From: Bacteroidota bacterium
GTDB taxonomy: Bacteria > Bacteroidota > Bacteroidia > Bacteroidales > FEN-979
NCBI GenBank assembly: GCA_026391835.1
Contig: JAPLDF010000015.1
Coordinates: forward strand, 86,836-150,835
Length of the DNA: 64,000 nucleotides
Direction of reading: 5' to 3'
Below the pieces are notes generated by a model, which saw only the letters and a program-made list of their open reading frames with translations, searched no databases and was not told the origin of the DNA. Each line of letters opens with the position of its first letter. The stretch's first letter is position 1. Shown piece by piece: positions 18,427 through 25,855 of the stretch. The translations under genes were made by a program, and so were the position numbers.

Positions 18427-18434
18427 CAAAGATA
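18427..18434 (-). promoter_or_regulatory. Promoter -7 box of the sensor-transporter operon
   Basis: Read on the minus strand this is TATCTTTG, a perfect TAnnTTTG. The -33 region is T-rich without a clear TTG at optimal spacing. Confidence 0.45.
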
Positions 18435-18507
18435 CTGAATTATATAGTTATTTTCGAAAAAACACAACGCAGGGGATGTCTGCTATTTTTTTCACAGTAA
18501 ATCTTTC

Positions 18508-18515
18508 TACTTTTG
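18508..18515 (+). promoter_or_regulatory. Promoter -7 box of the threonine dehydrogenase gene
   Basis: TACTTTTG matches TAnnTTTG and lies 27 bases before the ATG. The -33 element is a T-run. It is divergent from the promoter of the metal operon, about 75 bases away. Confidence 0.45.
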
Positions 18516-18542
18516 TAAAAATCCTAAAATTCAGCTTTTATT

Positions 18543-19490
18543 ATGGAAAAAATCCTGGTTATCGGTTGCTCGGGTCAGATCGGCTCGGAACTCACACTCG
18601 AACTGCGTAAAATTTATGGCGAATCAAAAGTAATTGCGACCGATATCCGCCCCGCCCCTCCCGAAGTGGCCGGCACCGGGCCCTTTGAGATACTGGATGT
18701 GCTTGATGCCTCCAAACTTCACCTGATCCTTGAACACGAAAAAATCACCCAGGTATACCATCTTGCAGCAATCCTCTCGGGGAATGCTGAAAAACGCCCG
18801 CTGGCCTCCTGGGATATCAACATGCGCAGCCTGATGAATGTGCTGGAACTCGCCCGGGAACTGAAAATCCCGAAAATTTTCTGGCCTTCGTCCATTGCCG
18901 TATTTGGTCCTTCCACCCCGCGGATGGACACCCCGCAGTACACCATCATGGAGCCCAATACGGTTTATGGCATCAGCAAACTGGCGGGTGAACGCTGGGT
19001 TGAATATTACTTCAACAAATACGGCGTTGACACACGCAGCCTGCGCTATCCCGGACTGATCAGCTATAAGACCGAAGCGGGTGGCGGAACAACCGATTAC
19101 GCGGTGGAGATTTTCTATGAAGCCATCAAACACAAAAAATACGAGTGCTTCCTCGGCCCGGAATCAGCCCTTCCTATGATGTTCATGCCCGATGCCATCC
19201 ATGCCACCATCGATGTGATGCAGGCCGATGCCTCGGAACTGTCACTGCGCTCAAGCTACAACGTGGCCGGGATCTGCTTTACCCCGAAAATCCTGGCAGA
19301 GGAGATCAAAAAACACATCCCCGAATTTGAGATCACCTACAAGCCCGACTTCCGCCAGGCCATTGCCGATTCGTGGCCGGCATGCATCAACGATACTGTT
19401 GCCAAGAAAGACTGGGGGCTGCATTACGAATACGACCTGCCTAAAATGACCGAAGTGATGCTGGCTGAGATCCGGAAGAAGCTTTCCTAA
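18543..19490 (+). CDS. L-threonine 3-dehydrogenase, SDR/epimerase-like type
   Basis: This 315-residue extended short-chain dehydrogenase has the NAD-binding GCSGQIG at residues 8-14, Ser in WPSS near 116, and the catalytic Y142xxxK146 in V-Y-G-I-S-K. The segments R-Y-P-G-L-I-S-Y, G-G-G-T-T-D-Y-A-V-E-I-F and the C-terminal A-D-S-W-P match the epimerase-type threonine dehydrogenases known from Flavobacterium and related organisms, which oxidise L-threonine to 2-amino-3-ketobutyrate with NAD+. The usual partner, glycine C-acetyltransferase (kbl), is not in the window. A UDP-sugar epimerase is the alternative, but the GTTDY and DSWP motifs favour TDH. An array of 11-bp repeats begins at the last base of its stop codon. 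Confidence 0.88.
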   Translation: MEKILVIGCSGQIGSELTLELRKIYGESKVIATDIRPAPPEVAGTGPFEILDVLDASKLHLILEHEKITQVYHLAAILSGNAEKRPLASWDINMRSLMNVLELARELKIPKIFWPSSIAVFGPSTPRMDTPQYTIMEPNTVYGISKLAGERWVEYYFNKYGVDTRSLRYPGLISYKTEAGGGTTDYAVEIFYEAIKHKKYECFLGPESALPMMFMPDAIHATIDVMQADASELSLRSSYNVAGICFTPKILAEEIKKHIPEFEITYKPDFRQAIADSWPACINDTVAKKDWGLHYEYDLPKMTEVMLAEIRKKLS

Positions 19491-19568
19491 GCTTATACAA
19501 AGCTTATACAAAGCTTATACAAAGCTTATACAACAGCTTATACAAAGCATATACAATAGCTTATACAA
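19490..19568. repeat. Seven-copy 11-bp direct repeat (AGCTTATACAA)
   Basis: Units start at 19490, 19501, 19512, 19523, 19535, 19546 and 19558. The first four are perfect and contiguous, two later units are offset by one inserted base, and one has a single mismatch. The 11-bp spacing puts each unit on nearly the same DNA face. The first unit overlaps the threonine dehydrogenase stop codon. Confidence 0.9.
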
Positions 19569-19745
19569 CGACAGATGAACGTTGCATAATTTCAGGTACA
19601 TTTATTGGATTATCAGGTAATAATGGCGAAGAATGCAGCTCCCCGCCAAAATAAAATGCAGAAAGTAGGATTTCCGTTTCCTTTTTCCCGATTAAGCAAT
19701 AATCAAGGATAGCAATATTTCTTATGATTAATTAATCTGGGGTTA

Positions 19746-19845
19746 ACCGCTCTGTGTTTCTCCCTGTGCGCTCTGTGTCTCTCTGTGTAACAAATAATTA
19801 CACGGAGTTTCACGGAGATCTGGAGAGAACCACAGAGAGAAAAAA
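19746..19845. repeat. Degenerate inverted repeat (ctctgtg/cacagag type)
   Basis: Several copies of CTCTGTGT on one side and CACGGAG/CACAGAGAG on the other can pair around an AT-rich centre (about 19788-19802). It belongs to a loose family of intergenic repeats present at other gene borders in this window. No gene is seen between 19569 and 19950. Confidence 0.55.
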
Positions 19846-19954
19846 AACGAAATAATTCCCATATCTATTGGTATGATTCCGATTAATCTTTGTTTTCATT
19901 GGTATTTTTTTGTAATTTTACCAATGCAAAAACATAAGTTGAATATGCCTTTAG

Positions 19955-20119
19955 CTTCATAAGTACGATCAATTGGCAATAATTCAGGTCAGCTTGTTAG
20001 ACCAGATGATTTATCGTTTTTCAAAACTTCAGGATACAATCGGAAGCCGGTTGGTTAAAACACTTCTGGATGCCCTGGGTGAAGAAACCGAAACCATTGA
20101 AACATCCTGTTGCTGGTAA
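19955..20119 (+). pseudogene. Small gene remnant, possibly toxin-antitoxin associated
   Basis: The frame reads H-K-Y-D-Q-L-A-I-I-Q-V-S-L-L-D-Q-M-I-Y-R-F-S-K-L-Q-D-T-I-G and ends in a stop at 20117-20119. A plausible native start (ATG at 19924, MQKHKLNMPLAS) is in another frame and meets a stop, suggesting a frameshift. The R-F-S-K-L-Q-D-T-x-G core recalls, from memory only, small partners of nucleotidyltransferase-type toxin-antitoxin pairs. An internal ATG at 20006 could still make a 37-residue peptide. I treat it as decayed. Confidence 0.35.
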
Positions 20120-20137
20120 ATATTTAAATCGACTTTT

Positions 20138-21166
20138 ATGAAAAGAATAGCAATCTTTTGCGACGGGACATGGAACACCCCGGATAAAATGGAAAATGGC
20201 AAATCCTGCCAGACCAACGTGGTAAAAATGGCCAACGCCCTGAGCAACAGGTCGGCCGACGGAACTGTTCAGAAACTCTATTACGATCTTGGGATCGGCG
20301 CCGAAGGAAACCTGCTGAAAAAGGTTTTTGATGGCGCTACAGGCACCGGCATCTCAGAAAACATCCTGCAGGCCTACCTGTTTCTCATGAACAATTACGA
20401 ATTGGGAGACGAACTCTTCCTGTTCGGATTCAGCCGGGGCGCCTTTACGGTGAGAAGCCTTTCGGGACTGATCCGGAACTCCGGGATCCTCAGGGTTGCC
20501 AATGCCGGACAAATCGGGAAGGCCTATGAACTGTATCGCTCCAGGCACCCGACGTACCATCCGAAATCGGAGGAAGCCACACTCTTCCGCAAGACCTACG
20601 CGGTTGAGGAGTCGACCAGGATAAAATTCATCGGGGTTTGGGATACGGTGGGTGCCCTGGGAAATCCACTGTTGGCCCACGATATTTTTAACGGGCGGAA
20701 TGAGTTCCACGATACCGAGCTTTCCTCTAAAATCGAAAATGCCTTCCATGCACTGGCCATCGATGAGAAAAGAAAGAACTTCGGGGCTACCTTATGGCAC
20801 CAGCAGAAGGATACCCGGGGCCAGCGGCTTGAGCAGGTGTGGTTTGCGGGTGTTCACTCCGACGTCGGGGGCGGTTATCCTGAGACCGCCCTGTCCGATA
20901 TCTCCATGCAGTGGATGCTCGAAAAAGCCGGGAGCTGCCAACTTAGTTTTGAACCTGTTGCAATGCACCCCGATCCGCTGGGACTGAAACATGAGTCGAT
21001 GAAATGGTACTACAAACTCGGTGGCACACTCCACCGCCCCATCGGGTTAAACACTGCCGGACAAGGAAATACGAACGAGCAGGTACATGCTTCCGCCCTT
21101 GAACGGTATGAAAAAGATCCTACGTACCGGCCGGAAAACCTGGTTCGTTTCCTTCAACAGAAATGA
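20138..21166 (+). CDS. DUF2235 alpha/beta-hydrolase domain protein
   Basis: This 342-residue protein starts with R-I-A-I-F-C-D-G-T-W-N-T, the hallmark of DUF2235, and carries the nucleophile elbow GFSRG at residues 97-101 (Ser99). Further family segments are F-I-G-V-W-D-T-V-G-A-L-G and W-F-A-G-V-H-S-D-V-G-G-G-Y, the latter with the probable catalytic Asp/His neighbourhood. DUF2235 proteins include T6SS phospholipase effectors (Tle1-like), but no secretion signal or T6SS partner is seen here, so it is probably a cytoplasmic esterase or lipase of unknown substrate. Its 3' end overlaps the convergent ABC ATPase gene by 47 bases. Confidence 0.85.
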   Translation: MKRIAIFCDGTWNTPDKMENGKSCQTNVVKMANALSNRSADGTVQKLYYDLGIGAEGNLLKKVFDGATGTGISENILQAYLFLMNNYELGDELFLFGFSRGAFTVRSLSGLIRNSGILRVANAGQIGKAYELYRSRHPTYHPKSEEATLFRKTYAVEESTRIKFIGVWDTVGALGNPLLAHDIFNGRNEFHDTELSSKIENAFHALAIDEKRKNFGATLWHQQKDTRGQRLEQVWFAGVHSDVGGGYPETALSDISMQWMLEKAGSCQLSFEPVAMHPDPLGLKHESMKWYYKLGGTLHRPIGLNTAGQGNTNEQVHASALERYEKDPTYRPENLVRFLQQK

Positions 21167-21845
21167 TGCTGTTCACCAGGTTGAAATAGCCCGGGTCAAC
21201 ATCCCTGAAAATATCCTGCTCAAGGGTTTCGAAATGCTCCTTTTCCCTCGAAAGCACAATTTTCCCGTCACGAAGCAGGTGTATGTGGTCACAAATGCCG
21301 GTGAGCGAGCCAAGGATGTGCGAGGTGATAAGCACCGTGTTTCCCCGCTCCTTCAGCCGGGCTATGATCATGCTCAGCAGGCGCGATGACTCAAGGTCGA
21401 GCCCGTTGAACGGCTCATCAAGGATCACGACCTGTTTGTTCTGCCTCAGCACGCCTGCCAGAGCAAGTTTACGTTTCATCCCGCTTGAATAACCTGATAT
21501 CAGCTGATCGAGCGGAAGTTTGAACATCCTGTTCCATTCATCGATACCGGGAGCACCCTGCGGGGCCCTGAACAACCCGAGGTATTCACGGCCCGTAATA
21601 TTGCTGTAAAAGAAATTCTCGGTCTCAAGAAAGGCCAGGTCGCCCCTTTTCAGCCCGGTTCCATCCACCAGGATTGTGCCTGAACCCGGCCTGATAAAAC
21701 CGGCCAGCGTATTCAGCAGGGTGGTCTTGCCTGCACCATTCATGCCCACGAGCCCGTGAATGCAATGACCGGGCAGCAATAGCGAAAGGCCGTCAAGTAC
21801 CCGGTGGTCGCCATAGGATATATAAAGGTTTTCAATTGCGATCAT
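21120..21845 (-). CDS. ABC transporter ATP-binding protein
   Basis: The 241-residue ATPase has Walker A GMNGAGKTT at 34-42, a signature-type YSSGMKRK near 119-126, Walker B VVILDEP near 139-145 and an H-loop T-S-H. It is of the ABC-2 (drug or polymer export, gliding-type) class. It overlaps the upstream permease gene by 14 bases, so the two are translationally coupled and probably form one exporter with a PQQ-propeller protein encoded first. The substrate is unknown. The tail overlaps a convergent gene. Confidence 0.9.
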   Translation of the reverse strand: MIAIENLYISYGDHRVLDGLSLLLPGHCIHGLVGMNGAGKTTLLNTLAGFIRPGSGTILVDGTGLKRGDLAFLETENFFYSNITGREYLGLFRAPQGAPGIDEWNRMFKLPLDQLISGYSSGMKRKLALAGVLRQNKQVVILDEPFNGLDLESSRLLSMIIARLKERGNTVLITSHILGSLTGICDHIHLLRDGKIVLSREKEHFETLEQDIFRDVDPGYFNLVNSIISVEGNEPGFPAGT

Positions 21846-22779
21846 TCAGATATGATTTAAGATTCCTGTTTGCGACAACTGCCAGGAAAATGTTAACAAG
21901 CATAAAAAACAGTGCAACCGGAAGCACCACCGAGATGAAACACGCCAGCGTAGTGAGCAGCTGGTGAGCACCTGAATATGCTCCCGGACGGTACTGGTAG
22001 TATTTCAGGAGGATGGAGAAGGCAAGCATGTTCAGTGCCGCAAGGAAATACCCGGCGGTGATCAGCCGGGACTCATCACGGACAAAAGCAACAAGCAGCA
22101 AAGGCAACAGGAACAGCGCAAAGCACCCGGTATGCCGTACAACTTTTTGTACCAGGAACCGGAGCGACCTGCAATTGCAGGCAGCAAGCATGTTCGCGGG
22201 TTCATACTCGGAATAGAAGGAGATAAAAACCATCGTAAGCAGGAAGAGCGAAGCAGCTGAAAGCCCTGCATGGTAAAAACCAAACAGCCCGGGAATGTAA
22301 AAAATGACAATAACAACCAGGTTTTTCCTGATCCCGCCCTGCCATTCGAACATACCAGCGGGAACCATCCAAAGTTTTACAATGCGGGAAGCGATCTTCG
22401 CAGGCGACGGCACAGTTGAGGCAATTACCACCAGGGCGGCAAGAAACAGGAGGAGATGAACATAGAGTGCTGCCGACAGCAACAGCACAGCAACAGGAAC
22501 TGTAAAGAGAACATATTCGGCAATGAAAACCACCCGGGGGTGCGGCACGATGGCCAGGAGGAAATGATAATCCCTGCGGGTAACATGGATCATCCAGGTG
22601 ATATATAGTACAATGGCGGGTATTGCTGCATCCCATGGCCGCTGCGCAACATGCTGAACAAGGAAAATCGCCGTGAGTGGAAGAAAAACAACTATTACTA
22701 AAAGTACCCTGAAAAGTCCCAGGTCCCCGGAACCCCGGTAGAGTTGTAAAAACCTCAACCGGATCAAACGAGAGGTCAT
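21832..22779 (-). CDS. Probable ABC transporter permease
   Basis: This roughly 315-residue protein has about eight hydrophobic segments and no recognised catalytic motif. It is placed as the permease because it lies between an ABC ATPase (14-base overlap) and the PQQ-repeat gene (ATGA overlap). The start at MTSRLIRLRF is chosen for that four-base coupling; an upstream TTG would add eight residues inside the previous gene. Sequence conservation with known ABC-2 permeases is not obvious to me, so the role rests on context. Confidence 0.7.
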   Translation of the reverse strand: MTSRLIRLRFLQLYRGSGDLGLFRVLLVIVVFLPLTAIFLVQHVAQRPWDAAIPAIVLYITWMIHVTRRDYHFLLAIVPHPRVVFIAEYVLFTVPVAVLLLSAALYVHLLLFLAALVVIASTVPSPAKIASRIVKLWMVPAGMFEWQGGIRKNLVVIVIFYIPGLFGFYHAGLSAASLFLLTMVFISFYSEYEPANMLAACNCRSLRFLVQKVVRHTGCFALFLLPLLLVAFVRDESRLITAGYFLAALNMLAFSILLKYYQYRPGAYSGAHQLLTTLACFISVVLPVALFFMLVNIFLAVVANRNLKSYLNDRN

Positions 22780-24014
22780 TTCTTTTCTTCTCCCGAAAAG
22801 CAATAAATATACCCGTCGTACCCTGCAACAACAAGGTGATTCCCTTCCAGGGCCGGGGTGCCAAAAATTCCCCCGAGTTGCCTGTACATGGTAAGCATAT
22901 CCAGGGGGGTAGAGATCAGTTTGCCAATATCAGCACGGTATGAGTCGTTTTTCTTCAGCCATGTAAGATGGTTCGCCGTATAGCTGTCCACTTCGGCTGA
23001 CCAGAATATCTGTCCAGTCGAAAGTTCCACCCCATGTATTTTGCCTGCCAGGGTGGCGAAATAGCCGAATTTCGATCCTATGGCACATCCGCCGAAAACA
23101 TTAAACCCGGCAGGAGCCTTCCATATGTCCCTTCCGGTGCGTATGTCGAAAGCGCACAGGAGGCGGTCGTCAGAAGAACCCACGTAAAGCACCGAATCGT
23201 TCACTGTAATTGGCAAAGCCCATCCCGAAGGAAACTGTCTCAGCCAGTTGCAATATCCCCCTCTCAGGTCGACGGCATAGAGGTTGTTGTCCCGGGCACC
23301 GGCAATGACCATCCCGCCTGCAATAACAGGATTACCTGTAACCTCCCCTTTTGGGAAGGTGTACTTCCCGGTAGTCTTGAATTTCCATACGAGGCTGCCT
23401 GTCCTGATATCAATGGCGTAGAGGTTACCATCGAATGAGCCGGCATAGAGCCAATCCCTGACTATTGCAGGCCTTGTGTGAACCAGCCCCCCTGTTTTGT
23501 ATGTCCAGCGGAGAAACCCGTCGGTGATGGAAATCGCATATATAGACTCCCCGGAACCGAAATATATCGTTGAATCCACAATCACCGGCGTTGAAGTGAA
23601 ATAATCGGCATAATCGTTCTGGTGGTCACCCATGTACCCGTTCATGGTCTGGTAAAAACCGCTGACCTTGCCGGAATCCTTGTCGATCCTGAAAAGAAAG
23701 CCATCGCTGCTGAGCAGGAACAACCCTTTCGGGCTCATGCACACCGACGACCGGATCGCCCCTCCTGTTGGTTGTTTCCACTTTTCTTTTCCTGTCGCCA
23801 CATCCAGGGCATACAAGGTACTGTCGAGGCTCCCCACAAACACGGTCCCGTTTTCGATCACCGGGGAAGCCACGATCGGCCCGTTGGTTTTATATTTCCA
23901 AAGCAGCGTGGGCTTTGTCAGCATATCGGCAGGTTCCATCACAGGTGTTGACATAACCTGGCAGTTTGCATGGCCCACAAGCAATACCAGCAGTATCAGT
24001 AATGTTGATTTCAT
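22776..24014 (-). CDS. Secreted PQQ-type beta-propeller repeat protein
   Basis: A signal peptide (MKSTLLILLVLLVGHANC) leads into a 412-residue propeller with repeated units of the form G-x-V-F-V-G-S-x-D-x-x-L-Y-A-L-D-x-x-T-G-x-x-x-W, the PQQ/BamB-like blade. At least seven are visible (for example S-L-D-S-T-L-Y-A-L-D, S-F-D-G-N-L-Y-A-I-D, A-R-D-N-N-L-Y-A-V-D). No quinoprotein active-site residues are apparent, so a binding or scaffold role is likelier than dehydrogenase activity. A Cys at residue 18-19 could allow lipidation. It is the first gene of an operon with an ABC permease and ATPase; it may be the periplasmic partner of that exporter. Confidence 0.82.
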   Translation of the reverse strand: MKSTLLILLVLLVGHANCQVMSTPVMEPADMLTKPTLLWKYKTNGPIVASPVIENGTVFVGSLDSTLYALDVATGKEKWKQPTGGAIRSSVCMSPKGLFLLSSDGFLFRIDKDSGKVSGFYQTMNGYMGDHQNDYADYFTSTPVIVDSTIYFGSGESIYAISITDGFLRWTYKTGGLVHTRPAIVRDWLYAGSFDGNLYAIDIRTGSLVWKFKTTGKYTFPKGEVTGNPVIAGGMVIAGARDNNLYAVDLRGGYCNWLRQFPSGWALPITVNDSVLYVGSSDDRLLCAFDIRTGRDIWKAPAGFNVFGGCAIGSKFGYFATLAGKIHGVELSTGQIFWSAEVDSYTANHLTWLKKNDSYRADIGKLISTPLDMLTMYRQLGGIFGTPALEGNHLVVAGYDGYIYCFSGEEKK

Positions 24015-24030
24015 GTTGTTGTTTTTTTGG

Positions 24031-24061
24031 CAAAGTTACAATTATTAGGACATGGGGGCAA
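24031..24061 (-). promoter_or_regulatory. Promoter of the PQQ-ABC operon
   Basis: On the minus strand TTG, a 20-base spacer and TAACTTTG fit the Bacteroidetes consensus, 17 bases before the ATG. The -33 TTG ends two bases from an 8-bp tandem repeat array. Confidence 0.6.
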
Positions 24062-24063
24062 GG

Positions 24064-24163
24064 GGACAGGCGGACGGGCGGACGGGCGGACAGGCGGACA
24101 GGAGGACGGGCGGACGGGCGGACGGGCGGACGGGCGGACGGGCGGACGGGCGGACGGGCGGAC
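24064..24163. repeat. 8-bp tandem repeat array (GGACGGGC), 12.5 copies
   Basis: Twelve full units plus GGAC. Three units have A in place of G at position five and one ends in A. Long open frames on both strands through it are artefacts of the repeat, since a period of eight bases cycles all frames without stops. It abuts the promoter of the PQQ-ABC operon and is strongly GC-rich against AT-rich flanks. Confidence 0.95.
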
Positions 24164-24181
24164 ATATAGAAGATTGAGGGT

Positions 24182-24721
24182 TCAGGAGGAGAGTTTTACA
24201 AGTTCAAGGATTGTTTTCCAGTTCCTGGTGGTTGCACTGACTTTCAATTTCTTTTCGAAAAAGGTGTTGCTGAGTTTGGTATTCCCGTAACCCTGCGGGC
24301 AAAACAGGTAGACCGCTTTACCGATTACGCAATATTCATCAGGAGAATATGCATCTTTCGCGATGGTTTCGACCAGGGTCCTGTCCGGTTCTGCAGATAA
24401 AAAAGTCACATGAAGTTTCGCTTCATCTTCTCCCCGTGGGTTTATGAAGGGATTATTTGCGGAGATGGTTTTCAATTCGCCTCCCCCGATGACGATCACC
24501 GGCACTTCAAATCCAAAACACTTCAGGATCTCTCCCCCGATAATTTTTTCAAGTTCCCCGTGTCCGGCAAAATTGCTCCCGAACACCACATTCCCGCTTT
24601 GAATATAGGTTCTTGCATTGAGCAATCCCAGGCCGTCAAACATCTCCTGCAGCGATTTCATTTTTATCAGCTTATGGCCGCTCACGTTGATGCCGCGCAA
24701 TATTGAAATATAGGTTTGCAT
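24182..24721 (-). CDS. DUF1697 domain protein
   Basis: The 179-residue protein has the full DUF1697 pattern: Y-I-S-I-L-R-G-I-N-V-S-G-H, M-x-x-L-x-x-x-x-x-x-L-G, and A-R-T-Y-I-Q-S-G-N-V-V-F near the N-terminus, with Y-C-V-I-G-K-A-V-Y-L-F-C-P-Q-G-Y-G later and K-x-x-x-x-A-T-T-R-N-W-K-T at the C-terminus. It is of usual length and cytoplasmic. The molecular function is unknown for the family. It stands alone, flanked on both sides by repeats. Confidence 0.92.
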   Translation of the reverse strand: MQTYISILRGINVSGHKLIKMKSLQEMFDGLGLLNARTYIQSGNVVFGSNFAGHGELEKIIGGEILKCFGFEVPVIVIGGGELKTISANNPFINPRGEDEAKLHVTFLSAEPDRTLVETIAKDAYSPDEYCVIGKAVYLFCPQGYGNTKLSNTFFEKKLKVSATTRNWKTILELVKLSS

Positions 24722-24764
24722 TTATTGAAAGGTTAGGATGATCCGAAAAGTGCCTGTTTGCAAA

Positions 24765-24899
24765 AAGGTCACAAAGTAACAGAGTAATAAAGTAACAAAG
24801 TCACAGAGTCACAGGGTCACGAAGATTCGCCAAGGGTAATCTACCGATATTTAACACTTTGTGTATCCTGGTGGCTTGGTGCCTTTGTGGCATTATCCT
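24765..24899. repeat. Degenerate intergenic repeat (cacaaagt / ctttgtg type)
   Basis: Runs of GTAACAAAGTCACAGAG-like words are followed by the roughly complementary ACACTTTGTG and GCCTTTGTGGC words. The region has no ORF and lies between the DUF1697 gene and the flippase-like gene. Confidence 0.5.
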
Positions 24900-24902
24900 G
24901 AA

Positions 24903-25817
24903 TTAATTATTACCTGATTGCGATTCATCGATGCCGGAGGTTTTAGGCAGCATATTATTTCTAAAACGAAGAGCCATCGCAAATATATAAAAAAGCATAT
25001 CCCCTCCTACGGTTACAAATCTTCCGAGCAATATGGCTTTCAGCAATTCACCTTCGCTGAGAAAATTGTGCAGGATGGCCAGAAACACCATTTCACGCAC
25101 CCCGATCCCTGCCGGCGCCCCTGGTGTGACCAACCCTGCAAGCCATGCAACAACGTAAACACCGATGATGCCAACAAACATGGAACCAGTGCCCGGCCTG
25201 ACCGATGTAAACTGGATCAACACACCATAAAAAACGATCCCGGCCAGCAAAAGAAACAGGATGTCCCATTGCATTGCCGACGCCATGCCCGCTCCTGCAA
25301 ACCGGTACAGTGCGAACATCCCAATGACAAGAATAACAATGAACATGATGCAGGCAAGCAGGAACGTAACCTGGTGCCTGAATAACGGGATGACCAGCAC
25401 CGAAAACAGCGCCCCGGTACCTGCCAGCATCCCTATTTCCCACACCGCCGATTTAGCCAGCGGAATTGCCGGCAGGCCGGCAGCCTGCCCGATGGCCTGC
25501 CTCCCGGCAAACTGGAAAATATTTCCCGGCACATACTTGGCAATCTGGGCTACGCCATACGTTTGAATTGACCACTTTTTCGTGGTCGTTACGCCCATGT
25601 ACTGCAAAATATCATGCCAAGCCATGGCCTGAAAAATATTTGCAAGGCCATACGCTGCTATCAATCCGGTCAATGAACACAATGATAACCAGGTGAGACC
25701 GGAAAAGTCAATCTGGTTTGAGTACATCGACAACTTTCTCACAACAAAGACAACCCCGGCGATGCCAATGACAAACCCGCCCCAGTTAAAAAGTTGTTTC
25801 CATTTAATGTGTTTCAC
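24903..25817 (-). CDS. Lysylphosphatidylglycerol-synthase-TM-like membrane protein (UPF0104)
   Basis: This 304-residue protein has about eight helices and the family segments K-Y-V-P-G-N-I-F-Q-F-A-G-R and P-G-A-P-A-G-I-G-V-R-E typical of LPG_synthase_TM/UPF0104 flippase-like proteins. The cytoplasmic lysyl-transferase domain of MprF is absent. Such stand-alone versions often sit beside polyprenyl-phosphate glycosyltransferases and may translocate lipid-linked sugars. Start is GTG. It follows the GT2 gene by 38 bases and is surely co-transcribed with it. Confidence 0.85.
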   Translation of the reverse strand: MKHIKWKQLFNWGGFVIGIAGVVFVVRKLSMYSNQIDFSGLTWLSLCSLTGLIAAYGLANIFQAMAWHDILQYMGVTTTKKWSIQTYGVAQIAKYVPGNIFQFAGRQAIGQAAGLPAIPLAKSAVWEIGMLAGTGALFSVLVIPLFRHQVTFLLACIMFIVILVIGMFALYRFAGAGMASAMQWDILFLLLAGIVFYGVLIQFTSVRPGTGSMFVGIIGVYVVAWLAGLVTPGAPAGIGVREMVFLAILHNFLSEGELLKAILLGRFVTVGGDMLFYIFAMALRFRNNMLPKTSGIDESQSGNN

Positions 25818-25855
25818 GTATCAGTCCTTTTTTGGAATCCCTTACCGAAAGCAGG

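Noticed and set aside
19490..19568. CRISPR-like array
   Set aside because: The repeat unit is 11 bp with no spacers and no cas genes are in the window.
24027..24290. ORFs on both strands across the 8-bp repeat (T-G-G-R-A-D and R-P-P-V-R type)
   Set aside because: They arise because a repeat of eight bases without stop codons is open in several frames; amino-acid pattern is only the repeat.
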